Numbered from the stretch's first letter, positions 1 to 8,777 are shown. The stretch: DNA of 21,582 nt from an uncultured Treponema sp. (GCA_934667505.1 CAKULY010000030.1:1-21582); one strand, 5' to 3'. Numbers and translations are program-made. Notes: generated by a model not told the origin, from the sequence alone.

Positions 1-76
1 GCATATATTGCAATCATTTAGAGATTGTTGTATCAAGTACGACAATGACATTTAGAACTTATTAGACATCCCCTTT
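1..76 (+). repeat. MITE-like 137-bp repeat, copy C (3' part only)
   Basis: This is the last ~76 bases of the element found complete at 15633-15769 and 16839-16975. The shared part looks identical in all three. It ends in GACATCCCCTTTT, the right terminal inverted repeat. The left part lies outside the window. It sits just past the stop of the res gene. Confidence 0.85.
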
Positions 77-98
77 TCTATTTTATTGTAGCATATTT

Positions 99-2384
99 TT
101 ACACTTTCATTACCTCTTCTAAAAGCCGCCAGTCGCTGCCGTCGATGTCATCGCTGAAGTGTTCTGTGCAAATGCACAGACGACCTTTTTTATCAGTGCG
201 CACAAATCCGCCTTTCAGCTTGTACTCACTAAGATAATTTTTTAATACTTCAAATTTTCGTGGCGCAAAATCATCGATATTTTGGCTCTGTCCACTTGCG
301 GAAAAACCGCCTTTCGTTTCGATTATCCAAGTTCCATCCGCAGTACCTAAAACATAGTCCGGGTAGAAGAGCCGCATTTTTCCGCTTCCGTCTTTGTACG
401 CAACCGAGTAAAAATCTGTTCCCTTATCGCCGTTTTTATAAAACCAATGCACAAAGGGTGAATTTTCACAGAATTCTTCAAACTTTCGCTCCGGCATTGA
501 ACGGACTTCTGCAGATTCCCGATAATCGGCATAGACATTTTTGCTGTAGACTTTCTGAGCCTTGTCGCTTCCATCAAAGGTAAAAAGACAGACTTGTGGA
601 ATGTGAAAATCCTTTTCTATGATTTCTGACGGTTCAAAAGTAAGAGTCGCCTGCGTTGAATTTCCTAGTTCTGTTATTGCCTCGTGAAAATCAGTTTTCA
701 AAAGGGCAGCATTATTGATTACAAACGCATACAGTTCCCGCGTTTCAAGATTTAAAAGCGAATATTTTCTGCTGGCAACTTTTGGATTTTTGTAGAAAAC
801 CCGGCGGAAAACCGCGTTCATCTTTTCGTATTTCAAGCTTACTTCCGTGCTTAAAATTCCTATTTCATGATGAAACTGCCTTCCGTGCGTATGCGTGTTT
901 AGCGGAATTGCAAAGTTGGAATCATACAGCTTATTCATTTTGCCTGCGTCCAGAGTTTCAGTCTGCCCTATTTTTGCTGAAACCACAATTTTATCGCTGA
1001 AAATGTAGCCGTTCTTTGCCAAAAGTTTTTGATTGCCTTCAAAATTTCTTCCGGCAGTCAGGGCGTATTTTTTTTCAAAATGATTCACAACATTTTTCAT
1101 CGTTTCCTCGGCATCATTTTCGTCGATTACATCCGGGCGTTGCTGAGTTTTTAGAGTAACGTCCTTGTATTCATCTTTTAGCTGAATGTAAGCCGCATCC
1201 CATGCGCCGTGTTCAAGAAAAGCCTTCGCTCCTTCAGTAAATTTGTTGTCCCAGGTATAAAGATAGCAGCTATCCAAAGCGTTGTCGTCGTAATGGTGCG
1301 CGTTAGGCATTCGCCGGATTCGCCCGAAAGTCTGAATTTCAAATTTTTCGCCTTCGTGGTCGCGGAGTTTTACAAGAATATGCGCACGAGGGCAATCCCA
1401 GCCGGTCGCAACCGCCATCTTAAAAATCAGAGCTTCCTGCCGCGCATCATTTTTTTCGATTTCTTCAAGATTTTCGTGCCGGCTGAACTTGCTTTTTCCG
1501 TTTTCGCTCAGCCAGATTGCAAGCTTTCCGTTTTCAAAGGAAACACCGTGATTTTCAAACCAGACTTGAACTTCATCCAGCAATGAATCGGACGAGTTCG
1601 GCATTTGAACCAGAATAAGCGGATTTACATTTTCGCCATGCTCAAGGAATTTGCCGCGCAAGAGCCGCTGTTTTTCCAAAGCCTTGTTCAAAAGATATGA
1701 AACCTGGCTTTCTCCTTCAAGTTCCGTGATTTCGCTGCTCAAAACCGTAATCGGAAAACCTTCGTTTATAATCAGCATTTTCTTGACAAGCCCTTCTTCG
1801 ATTACATCTTTTTCAGGAACTTCGATAAATTCAACCTTTGGGTCGCTCTGATTGTAACCGTTCGGTGTGGCGCTTGCGCGGATAATCGGAAGCCTTGCGC
1901 CAGCGTCCTTAAAATAGTTGATTATCACCGCGGATTTTTTACTGTCGTTCATGTGGCTTTCGTCGATAATCAGAATGAAATTCAAGCCGGAATCTCGGGC
2001 ACAACGGATGTACTCGATAAAGTTTGTGTGTTCTCCGTCGCGAACGGCGATATTGTCGTTTTTATTCAGAAGCTCCCAGTTGATAAAGCAGCAGTCGTTT
2101 TCAGAAAAACCGCTGGTCATCACATCGGAAAGCAGTTTTGTCTGCGCTCCATGAATGTATGCGTCCATTTTCTTTTTGCTCTGCTCTTCAAGGTTGCCTT
2201 TTCCTGGCGTGAACCAGATGAAAACCGTATTTGCGTGGCACTTCAAGTATTCGTCCATAAAGTGCGTGAGCATGATTGTCTTGCCGCTGCCCGTGCAGGA
2301 CTTTAGGATGATTTCTTCCTTGCCTTTTTCGATTGCCGATTGGATGCGAGAAATCGCCGTTCGCTGAAAATTCATTAAATCCAT
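99..2384 (-). CDS. res: Type III restriction endonuclease subunit (Res), SF2 helicase plus nuclease
   Basis: The 761-residue product is the ATP-dependent translocase and nuclease partner of the Mod protein encoded just upstream. Superfamily 2 motifs are visible in order: TGSGKT (31-36, Walker A), DESH (141-144, motif II), SAT (171-173, motif III), a motif V-like ATGWDCPRA near 326-334, and QTFGRIRRMP (351-360, motif VI). Near the C-terminus a PD-x12-ExK nuclease signature spans about 675-691 (P675, D676, E689, K691), as expected for a type III Res. It is somewhat shorter than classical Res proteins (about 900-1000 residues), but all motifs are present and the frame is open, so it looks intact. 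The start is supported by a GGGGG ribosome site (2389-2393). The mod stop lies 13 nt upstream, so the two are probably co-transcribed. GC is clearly higher than in the lipoprotein island. Confidence 0.93.
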   Translation of the reverse strand: MDLMNFQRTAISRIQSAIEKGKEEIILKSCTGSGKTIMLTHFMDEYLKCHANTVFIWFTPGKGNLEEQSKKKMDAYIHGAQTKLLSDVMTSGFSENDCCFINWELLNKNDNIAVRDGEHTNFIEYIRCARDSGLNFILIIDESHMNDSKKSAVIINYFKDAGARLPIIRASATPNGYNQSDPKVEFIEVPEKDVIEEGLVKKMLIINEGFPITVLSSEITELEGESQVSYLLNKALEKQRLLRGKFLEHGENVNPLILVQMPNSSDSLLDEVQVWFENHGVSFENGKLAIWLSENGKSKFSRHENLEEIEKNDARQEALIFKMAVATGWDCPRAHILVKLRDHEGEKFEIQTFGRIRRMPNAHHYDDNALDSCYLYTWDNKFTEGAKAFLEHGAWDAAYIQLKDEYKDVTLKTQQRPDVIDENDAEETMKNVVNHFEKKYALTAGRNFEGNQKLLAKNGYIFSDKIVVSAKIGQTETLDAGKMNKLYDSNFAIPLNTHTHGRQFHHEIGILSTEVSLKYEKMNAVFRRVFYKNPKVASRKYSLLNLETRELYAFVINNAALLKTDFHEAITELGNSTQATLTFEPSEIIEKDFHIPQVCLFTFDGSDKAQKVYSKNVYADYRESAEVRSMPERKFEEFCENSPFVHWFYKNGDKGTDFYSVAYKDGSGKMRLFYPDYVLGTADGTWIIETKGGFSASGQSQNIDDFAPRKFEVLKNYLSEYKLKGGFVRTDKKGRLCICTEHFSDDIDGSDWRLLEEVMKV

Positions 2385-2397
2385 AAGTCCCCCGATG

Positions 2398-4065
2398 CTA
2401 CAGCGCCAGGTCGCGGTAGTAATAGTCTGGAATCACATTGACGCTGATGTTGCGAGCTTTTAGGATTTGCTCCTGTCTTGAAGAAAGGAGGACGTCGTGC
2501 CCGACATAGAGAACTTTTGCGGAGGTTGAGCCTGCCGAAACCACAGCAGCTATAAATTCTTCCAGCTCATCGTCATCAAGCACGATTGCCACTGTTTTGT
2601 CCTTGTCGAAATTAACGGCGTTTTCCAGTTCCACCAGTTCCCGAACATGCAGAAGAAGCTCGTCGGCATATTCGTAGTACATTTTTTCGCTGATTGGGAT
2701 AAAACCGGTTTTGAAGTATTTTAGAGAGCCGGGGAGAGCGTCGGAATAATTTGAACCATCTTTGCGTTTTCCAGTGATTACGGTTTTTAGCCGCTGATAT
2801 GAGATTTCGCGACAGATGCTGTTTTCGTTATTGGTGCAGAGGATGAATTTCCGGTGACCGCCATCTTCGGAATTAAGTTTTAGAACAGCATGACCAGTTG
2901 TGCCGGAGCCTGCGAAAAAGTCGAGAATGGTGGCAAACTTGTTTCCATTAATTTTAATACACCTTGTGATTAATTCTGTAGGTTTTGGATTATTGAATAA
3001 ATTCGGAACATTCAAAATACCTTCTAATTCAGAACTGCCTACCGTGTTTTCTGCAATATCAGTCCATAAAGTGTCGATTCGTTTTCCTTCACTTTCCCTT
3101 TCGTTCCAATAATCCTTAACTCTAAGAGTGTTTCCAAAAACTAGTCTATTATCGTTTTCTAATTGTTTTATTTTATCAAAAATCATTCTCCAGCCTTTAG
3201 GTGGACATTTCCATACTTTACCCATATTATCAATATAGTCATAAGAAGTTTCTGGACCTGGATCAGCAGGTTTTTGAAGACTAACAGTTGCATATTTTCC
3301 ACGTCCATCATTGTCATCAAACTTATATAATTTTATTGATGATTCTGCCAAAGGTTTATAAACATTATTTAAAATATAATTTTTACTTTTTGCATAAAGC
3401 AAAACGTATTCTGTGTTTACAGTATATTTATCTTTTTCAGTTTTACCACTTGAATTTCTTTTCCAAATAAACTGATTAATAAAATTACTAGCACCCAAAA
3501 TTTCATCACACAGCATTTTTAACGGAGCTTGCTCTCTATCATCAATACTTAAAAGAATAAAACCATTGTTATTTAAAAGTTTTTTAGCAACTTCTAGTCT
3601 TGATTTCATAAAAGAAAGCCATTTTGAATGTTTAAAACTATCTTCTGGCTCAACAAAGCAGTCATCATATTTAAATCCACCATCAGAAGATTTTATTCCC
3701 GTGTTATACGGTGGATCTATATAAATCACGTCAATTTTTCCGCGGTGAGTTTTTTCCAGAAGTTTTAGGCTTGCAAGGTTGTCGCCTTCAAGCAGAAAGT
3801 TCAGCTCGCCGCCGTTGTCTATGAACAAATCTTTTTCTTCGGTAAAAACAGGCGCGTACTGTTCTAAAGTCTCATCGATTTTTTCGCGATGCTCTTCAAA
3901 TACAAGTCCGTACTTTTTGCCGTTCACTTCCCTGGTAAGTTCTCCAAGATAGCCAAGCAGTTGCGAGGCATTTTTGTCGTTCGCATTTTGTTCTATAAAA
4001 GATTTTATTTCTGCAATTTTTGAAAGCAAATCCTGTCGTTTTTCGCCTGAAATGTTGGTAGACAT
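2398..4065 (-). CDS. mod: Type III DNA methyltransferase (Mod), adenine-N6, beta class
   Basis: The 555-residue protein modifies and recognises the DNA target of the type III system. The catalytic motif DPPYNTG lies at about 117-123 and the AdoMet-binding FAGSGTTG at about 384-391. Catalytic motif before FxGxG is the beta-class order typical of type III Mod and N6-adenine methylation. The target-recognition region should lie between them, roughly 190-350. ATG at 4065 is preferred over the TTG at 4086 because AAGGA sits 7 nt before it. The stretch 2935-3720, covering the motif IV flank and recognition region, is visibly much more AT-rich (about 22-27% GC in sampled 60-base lines) than either end (about 46-48%), as if this block had been exchanged. 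The reading frame is intact. No simple-sequence tract that would make it phase-variable was seen. Confidence 0.93.
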   Translation of the reverse strand: MSTNISGEKRQDLLSKIAEIKSFIEQNANDKNASQLLGYLGELTREVNGKKYGLVFEEHREKIDETLEQYAPVFTEEKDLFIDNGGELNFLLEGDNLASLKLLEKTHRGKIDVIYIDPPYNTGIKSSDGGFKYDDCFVEPEDSFKHSKWLSFMKSRLEVAKKLLNNNGFILLSIDDREQAPLKMLCDEILGASNFINQFIWKRNSSGKTEKDKYTVNTEYVLLYAKSKNYILNNVYKPLAESSIKLYKFDDNDGRGKYATVSLQKPADPGPETSYDYIDNMGKVWKCPPKGWRMIFDKIKQLENDNRLVFGNTLRVKDYWNERESEGKRIDTLWTDIAENTVGSSELEGILNVPNLFNNPKPTELITRCIKINGNKFATILDFFAGSGTTGHAVLKLNSEDGGHRKFILCTNNENSICREISYQRLKTVITGKRKDGSNYSDALPGSLKYFKTGFIPISEKMYYEYADELLLHVRELVELENAVNFDKDKTVAIVLDDDELEEFIAAVVSAGSTSAKVLYVGHDVLLSSRQEQILKARNISVNVIPDYYYRDLAL

Positions 4066-4101
4066 GTTTATTCCTTGTGAAAACAATAAATATTTTACAA
4101 A

Positions 4102-4138
4102 TACAGTTTATAGCTGTAATTGATTATATTTTACAGCT
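4102..4138. promoter_or_regulatory. Operator/promoter between mod and the XRE regulator
   Basis: A perfect 8-bp inverted repeat, AGCTGTAA (4112-4119) and TTACAGCT (4131-4138), is separated by 11 bp. A further TACAG half-site at 4102-4106 forms an overlapping dyad with CTGTA (4114-4118). On the minus strand a perfect TATAAT (4123-4128) lies between the half-sites, oriented to transcribe mod; its -35 is poor. Inference: the divergent XRE protein binds here and controls mod, as C proteins do in other restriction-modification loci. Confidence 0.6.
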
Positions 4139-4183
4139 TTCACTAAATAAAACAATATCTTTTTCTTGCTTAAAATAAGAATT

Positions 4184-4480
4184 GTGAAAGATTTTCAAGA
4201 AAAGTTTATTCAAAACCTTAAATTTTACAGAAAAGAAAAATCGATTTCTCAAGAAAAATTAGCTGAAATGTGCAATTGTGCAACTGGTTCAATTGGATGC
4301 ATGGAATGTGGCAAAACACTACCTTCATTTGAAATGATTGTAAAAATCGCCACCGCCTTAAAAATTCACCCTGCAGACCTTTTTCTGCGCAATGCTTCAT
4401 CGACTGTGTCAAACACTAAAAATCTTATGAAAACAAAGCTGATTCCTCAAATAGAAGAATTTATTGAAAAGGAACTATAA
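4184..4480 (+). CDS. XRE-family helix-turn-helix regulator beside the R-M genes
   Basis: The 98-residue protein has a classic lambda-repressor/XRE helix-turn-helix over roughly residues 8-65: FIQNLKFYRKEKSISQEKLA, then a recognition helix region containing ATGSIGCMECGKTLPS and the AADLF-like PADLF turn. A short charged C-terminal tail follows. Two starts are possible, TTG at 4166 or GTG at 4184. GTG is chosen because the family begins close to the FIxNLKxxR segment and TAAAAT (4171-4176) ends 7 nt before it. No Shine-Dalgarno is visible, which suggests a leaderless message. It diverges from mod with a dyad operator between them, so control of the restriction-modification genes is the likely job. 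A generic XRE protein of unrelated role cannot be excluded. Confidence 0.8.
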   Translation: MKDFQEKFIQNLKFYRKEKSISQEKLAEMCNCATGSIGCMECGKTLPSFEMIVKIATALKIHPADLFLRNASSTVSNTKNLMKTKLIPQIEEFIEKEL

Positions 4481-4716
4481 AATAAGGCAGAAAATCCTAT
4501 AATTTAATTATTCTCATTAAGGGTGAAAAATCTGTTGTGGCGAAAAAACAATCCCCAAATTGGATTTTACTAAAAGAGTTGAACGGTATTCTAAACTACT
4601 TTAAAGCAAAACAAAAGGCGTGAAACACTCAGTATCCAAAATTCTGCAAACATAATCCAAAAGAAAACTTCTAAAAAAATCTTAAAATTTACCACTTTTA
4701 CTAGTTTTAATTATAG
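4481..4716. other. Intergenic stretch without a convincing gene
   Basis: The stretch is AT-rich. A 28-codon frame (GTG at 4537 to TGA at 4623) is the only uninterrupted reading of note and lacks a ribosome site; it may be a gene remnant. No clear terminator for the XRE gene was seen. Confidence 0.5.
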
Positions 4717-4995
4717 GTAACCAAGTTACTATAAAGGGTAACTCGGTTACTTTAAAAGGTAACTTGGTTATTTTTTTGCGAACTTGGTTATTTCGTATTC
4801 AAATAGGTTTACAGAACAAAAAATCTTGTTTACAGTTTTGTTTAGGGTTTATCAAAACCATAAAACGGCTGAGTCAAGGTCTTGAGCGTAAGCGTACCTT
4901 GACCAAACGTATTATTAAAAAAAGTTTTTGAGTGCGTAAGATAAAATCTGCTTATAAGTCGGCAATTTTATCTTACAACTCTACAAAAAACTTCT
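4717..4995 (+). repeat. Conserved lipoprotein-gene leader, copy 1 (inverted partner at 13260-13541)
   Basis: This stretch precedes the astacin-like pseudogene and recurs as a reverse complement before the cysteine-peptidase gene. It begins with GTAACnnnGTTAC palindromes at 4717-4729, 4738-4750 and 4759-4771 (last base T), i.e. exactly 21 bp apart, plus a worn fourth unit at 4779-4791. Two GTTTACAG boxes follow at 4807 and 4828, again 21 bp apart. Next comes an 8-bp hairpin (GTCAAGGT 4873-4880 with ACCTTGAC 4896-4903). The stretch ends in a long AT hairpin, 4921-4995. Phasing by two helical turns suggests cooperative protein binding. The binding factor is unknown. Confidence 0.8.
4936..4976. 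repeat. Palindromic hairpin H1, copy a
   Basis: The stem GTAAGATAAAAT pairs with ATTTTATCTTAC around a 17-nt loop, in the 5' leader 58 nt before the start codon at 5035. It is a variant of the H1 family (other copies at 13260, 15769, 16976 and 17128). The basal G-C pair replaces the A-T pair of copy b, so pairing is kept although the sequence differs. Confidence 0.75.
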
Positions 4996-5034
4996 ATCAT
5001 TTCAACATTTCAAATAAATAAAATGAGGTTGTTT

Positions 5035-6028
5035 ATGAAAAAAATTGTTAAACTTATTATTCCATCGTTATGCATATTTGGATTAATAGGTTGTAATAAT
5101 ACGTTCGAATCAAATACTAATAATGTAAATTCTAAAAAAATTGATTTTGACAATATTCAATACACTTCTGAAGCTTCAAAAATTACAGGCAATCTATTTT
5201 CGCTTCAAATAAAAACTTGCCAAAAAGCAGTCGATGCGGTTTCAGCCTATATAGATAATTCAACAGCAGCGCGTATGGCTTACGGTGAAATCGACTTTTG
5301 CGATATTGGAAACTTTCTTCCAGAAGATTTATCAACATTAAAAAGAAAAAAAATTGCTTCCAACAGAGCTACTAATATAGAAGAAACAATTTCTCTTGAA
5401 GAAGAATTAAATGAAATCGTAGAAAGTTATGAAGAATCTTTAAAAGAAATAACTCCAGATAATTCAAAGGCAATTTCTGTAGAAGGAATTAACACATCTG
5501 AAGAAGGTTACCTTTTTGGAGATGATGCATCAATTCCATTTAATTTAATTCAATTCAAGGAATTATAACAACAGCTGTTCTTAATGAAATTGCTGATGGA
5601 AAAGATTTAACCGATGTACTTGATTCAATTGAAAACGACATATCATCTCTTGAACTTGATTCCGCAGAACGTGCAATCGTACTAAAATCAACAGCACGTT
5701 GGCCAAATGGAGTTGTAAATTATCGTTGGGGTTCAATTACTGAAAAACACAAAGAACTTATGGAAAAATTCCTCTTTCAATCAGTGGTTGGCGATGGGAG
5801 TCAAGAACTATAAAAATTGGTTGATGGAGAATTACACTTTGGTATCCTGCATTTTGGTCAAGCGAATACAGTTGGCAATCAGATTCTTTTGACTTTAATT
5901 CTGTAATGCTTTATCCCGGTCTTAAAGTTCAAGATAGCAAATTTTTTATGAACGGAGGTTCTGACAGTACTGAATTAAACGAACTTCCATCCGAGAAAGA
6001 TATTGCAATGGTAAAATGTATGTACTAA
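5035..6028 (+). pseudogene. Decayed astacin-like (M12A) metallopeptidase lipoprotein
   Basis: The start ATG at 5035 follows GAGG (5025-5028). It opens a lipoprotein signal, MKKIVKLIIPSLCIFGLIGC, with lipid-attachment Cys20. The frame stops at 5568, but the next frame carries on at once (QGIITTAVLNEIADG) and reaches ARWPNGVVNYRW near 5697-5732, the start of an astacin catalytic domain. A further shift near 5770 is followed by FDFNSVMLYP (about 5892-5921), the astacin Met-turn region, and LPSEKDIAMVKCMY at the C-terminus, ending in TAA at 6028. Only about 40 codons separate the two domain ends, and no HExxHxxGxxH zinc site is present in any frame, so the catalytic core is deleted. The family assignment is by motif reading. 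It is the first gene after leader copy 1. Confidence 0.8.
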
Positions 6029-6050
6029 TTTTTATAAATAAGGAAAAAAC

Positions 6051-6662
6051 ATGAAAAAAACATTTTTGCTATTAAGTCTTATTTTTGTTGAACTTTTTCT
6101 CACAGGATGTATCGCTGACAACACTATAGTAGAAGAACCAGGATTTTTATATAAAGTAGAAGTAAACATACACAATGAAAGTTCTTCAGAAAAAACTATT
6201 AGTACAGAAACTTATTCTCTTTGCGAAAATGACTGTCATAAATTAGCTGATGATGACAGTGAAAAAACAATCATTGCATCAAAAATGTTTGAGCGATATG
6301 AACATATTATTTCTTTCGATTTATGCCCCCCTCCTCACCTTTCTCACATTTTTAAGATTGATGGCAAAAACTTTACAGGATTTAATCCAGAAAAATATAC
6401 TTCTTTTCGAGACATCCATACAGGTAAGAAGATAGAAAAGATTGCCGCTGTAAAAACAGATATTGGTTCTGTCGACTGGTCTCAAGATGAAAAACTTATA
6501 ATAAATTATGAAGGAAAAACTTTTTATGAAAATGCAGATTCAATTATAAAACTAATTTATACAATAATTATAAAAGATGAAGCAGATATTGCAGATTCAG
6601 AAAAGTCTGAATATACAGAAGGAGCAAAAATTTCAATAACGCATATGGTGGAAAAAGATTAA
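6051..6662 (+). CDS. Lipoprotein of unknown function
   Basis: The 203-residue protein starts with MKKTFLLLSLIFVELFLTGC, a lipoprotein signal with LTGC lipobox and Cys20, so it should be a membrane-anchored outer or periplasmic lipoprotein. The mature part is acidic and mostly beta-rich in character (short alternating hydrophobic segments), with no motif I recognise. AAGGA lies about 7 nt before the ATG, and the gene begins 22 nt after the astacin remnant, so it probably shares that transcript and leader copy 1. Two segments (KIEKIAAVKTDIG and KLIINYEGKTFYENADS) resemble generic beta-sandwich pieces only. Confidence 0.75.
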   Translation: MKKTFLLLSLIFVELFLTGCIADNTIVEEPGFLYKVEVNIHNESSSEKTISTETYSLCENDCHKLADDDSEKTIIASKMFERYEHIISFDLCPPPHLSHIFKIDGKNFTGFNPEKYTSFRDIHTGKKIEKIAAVKTDIGSVDWSQDEKLIINYEGKTFYENADSIIKLIYTIIIKDEADIADSEKSEYTEGAKISITHMVEKD

Positions 6663-6726
6663 ATCATAACTATTTTTAAGGTAAATAAAATATTTTTTAA
6701 TTAGTTACAATTTTAGCTTCTTGGTA

Positions 6727-6755
6727 TTTTCAGATTAAAAAAAGTTTTGTATACT
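6727..6755 (+). promoter_or_regulatory. Candidate promoter of the LuxR-type gene
   Basis: TTTTCA (6727-6732), a 17-bp spacer and TATACT (6750-6755), whose end is 6 nt before the ATG at 6762. Transcription would start at the start codon, and no ribosome site is present. Confidence 0.45.
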
Positions 6756-6761
6756 AGATTT

Positions 6762-7523
6762 ATGAATGTAAAAAAAAGTTTTTTATACGAACGATTGATG
6801 ATTCTTTTCGCAGCAATCGTTCAGTCTGTTGGTTTTGTAATTAGTATCACAGTAGAAAGCTATTCAAATTCCTTTTTGCCATATTGTAGAATTGTTGTAC
6901 CCATTGCAAACATTTCATGTGCGGCTATTTGTTTTTTCTTAGTGGCTTTTCCTAAATTTAGATTTATGCAATCTGTTGTTTCATTTATTCAAGGAATAGT
7001 AATGACTTTGAATAATCTGATGTTCTTAGGGATTTTTCTTTACTTCTTTGGAATAGCGCTTCTTTTTTGCTATGGCTATTTAAATACTAAAAGGCAAGTA
7101 AGATACGTGCTTTCAATACTTCCATTAATGTTGTCTTTTTTTATAATTCTACCTAAAAGTCTTCCCAAATTTTTTATGGCTTTTTCATATTCTTTGTTTC
7201 TAACATTCGCCTTTCTACATTTATATTTCACTGTAAAAAATTCATTACTTGACTTATTTCCATTCTTATCTGATAAAATTTCTACAGCAACGCTTCCCAA
7301 ACATGGACAAATTCTAAATTTAAAAGATTACGAACTTTCTGAAAGACAAATTGAAATTACAAAAGAATTCTTAAAAGGTATTACAAATTATAAAAAACTT
7401 GCAGAATGTTTTGTAACAAGTGAATCAACTGTAAAAAAAGAAATGAGCAATGTTTGCAAAAAATTTGGAGTAGACAATTCTACTATCCTATTACTTTTAC
7501 TAAAGCAGTATGAAATAATTTAA
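6762..7523 (+). CDS. Membrane-anchored LuxR/NarL-type transcriptional regulator
   Basis: The 253-residue protein has a hydrophobic N-terminal half with roughly five to six predicted membrane segments (about residues 13-34, 43-62, 70-105, 118-133, 137-157). The C-terminal DNA-binding domain spans about 189-250, with YELSERQIEITKEFLKG and SESTVKKEMSNVCKKFGV typical of a LuxR helix-turn-helix. There is no receiver domain, so any signal would be sensed by the membrane part. ATG at 6762 is chosen over TTG at 6747 because a TATACT -10 lies 6 nt upstream and would overlap the longer form. It sits inside the inverted-leader island and is the only regulator there. That makes it a candidate controller of the surrounding lipoprotein and peptidase genes (inference). 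It ends 6 nt before the converging clostripain-like gene. Confidence 0.82.
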   Translation: MNVKKSFLYERLMILFAAIVQSVGFVISITVESYSNSFLPYCRIVVPIANISCAAICFFLVAFPKFRFMQSVVSFIQGIVMTLNNLMFLGIFLYFFGIALLFCYGYLNTKRQVRYVLSILPLMLSFFIILPKSLPKFFMAFSYSLFLTFAFLHLYFTVKNSLLDLFPFLSDKISTATLPKHGQILNLKDYELSERQIEITKEFLKGITNYKKLAECFVTSESTVKKEMSNVCKKFGVDNSTILLLLLKQYEII

Positions 7524-7529
7524 TGACAT

Positions 7530-8777
7530 TTAAGAATTATGCTTACAAAATGCAATCAAAAATTCATCCCACAGTGAATTTTCATAAAAGCTCAAAATCT
7601 CATAATCAGAGTCATTCTTAAAATAATAAGACTTTTCTTCTTTTGTATGAGGAAAATTAATTCCACAACCACCAAACAAATTTTTATACAAAGTTGATTT
7701 TTTGCAATTTGGAACAAGACTTTTAAAAGCATTTTTTAAATCAGTATTATCAAAGAAAAAATTTACAGAATTAATAAACTCATATAAATCAACAAATTCT
7801 GAATAAGATTCATCTGTGCAAGTAAGATTTGCTCTTATATCTTTTATAATTTCAAACTTATCTTCCATATATAAAATAAGATTTTTACAAAAGGAATTAA
7901 ACAGCGGCATAAAAATATTAAAAGATTTTGTATTTACAAGTGAATAAGAAAAATCGCTAGAAAAATTATTTTGATAGTCATAAAAAGTTTCAACTAAATA
8001 TTCTGCAAATTCTTTTGAACTGAAATCCTGAACACAACTTAAAAAAGAAGCGATATTTTTATAATCACTACCAATTCCTAAAATTTGAGTTTCTGCACCA
8101 ACAACATAATCTGTAAGATTTTTTAATTCATAACTTACTTCAATCATTTGCATATCGCAACAATCAAATTGAATTATATCAATATACTTTTTGAAATCCT
8201 CTTCGTATTTTTCTATGGTTCTTGCTAACTCAAGAATCGGCATGGCTTTATCTGCTCCATATCCTGTTGAATAATCTTCGATAACACTACGCAAATTGTT
8301 AGAAACAATCCCATCCGGATATACTCCTCTTCCATGACTCCAAATATTTAAAACCGTATGCCGTGCCGGAAAATATTTATTAATTTTTGAAAGAAAATCG
8401 TAAAGATTTTCAGAATTTGTCATATCAAGTTCATCATATTCAAAAATTATATCGTCATTCATTTTGTTTGGATTTTTTGTAATATAAAACAAATCTGTAC
8501 ATTTTCGATTATCTTCAGATTTATCATATCCTGGACTTCGATCAAAAAGAACAATTATATTTGAATTGCGACTAGACCCAATTTCTTGCAAAGCTTTTAT
8601 ATTTTTAATTCCAAACCTTTCAAGATTATTGTCTGCGGCCATGTATATCAAGTAATTTAGTTCTTTTTCTTCATGAACTTTTAGAATTTTATTATTAGAG
8701 TTAATGTTATAATTGCAGGAAATAAATTCAAAAATAATAAAAAAAGTTAAAATTTTAAATACATTCAAATATTTCAT
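7530..8777 (-). CDS. Clostripain-like cysteine peptidase (family C11), lipoprotein
   Basis: The 415-residue protein has an N-terminal signal ending FEFISC (Cys21), so it is probably a lipoprotein. NYLIYMAADNNLE (about 41-53) is the usual opening of C11 domains. The catalytic dyad is visible as NIWSHGRG (His148) and FDCCDM (Cys207, matching the DxCLM position of clostripain). Between them lies a STGYGAD segment near 170-176. C11 enzymes cleave after Arg or Lys and are often self-processed. The start overlaps the end of the serine-hydrolase gene by 23 nt with no ribosome site, implying translational coupling as the last gene of the minus-strand operon. It converges on the LuxR-type gene. I see no disabling lesion. 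Confidence 0.85.
   Translation of the reverse strand: MKYLNVFKILTFFIIFEFISCNYNINSNNKILKVHEEKELNYLIYMAADNNLERFGIKNIKALQEIGSSRNSNIIVLFDRSPGYDKSEDNRKCTDLFYITKNPNKMNDDIIFEYDELDMTNSENLYDFLSKINKYFPARHTVLNIWSHGRGVYPDGIVSNNLRSVIEDYSTGYGADKAMPILELARTIEKYEEDFKKYIDIIQFDCCDMQMIEVSYELKNLTDYVVGAETQILGIGSDYKNIASFLSCVQDFSSKEFAEYLVETFYDYQNNFSSDFSYSLVNTKSFNIFMPLFNSFCKNLILYMEDKFEIIKDIRANLTCTDESYSEFVDLYEFINSVNFFFDNTDLKNAFKSLVPNCKKSTLYKNLFGGCGINFPHTKEEKSYYFKNDSDYEILSFYENSLWDEFLIAFCKHNS

Noticed and set aside
4537..4623. 28-codon frame starting with GTG
   Set aside because: No ribosome site, family or conservation visible; kept only as a possible remnant.
4717..4791. Phased GTAAC repeats as a CRISPR array
   Set aside because: Units are 13-bp palindromes at a 21-bp pitch with 8-bp gaps; no spacers and no cas genes.
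6326..6331. Six-C run inside a lipoprotein gene as a phase-variation tract
   Set aside because: Too short for likely slippage and the frame is intact.
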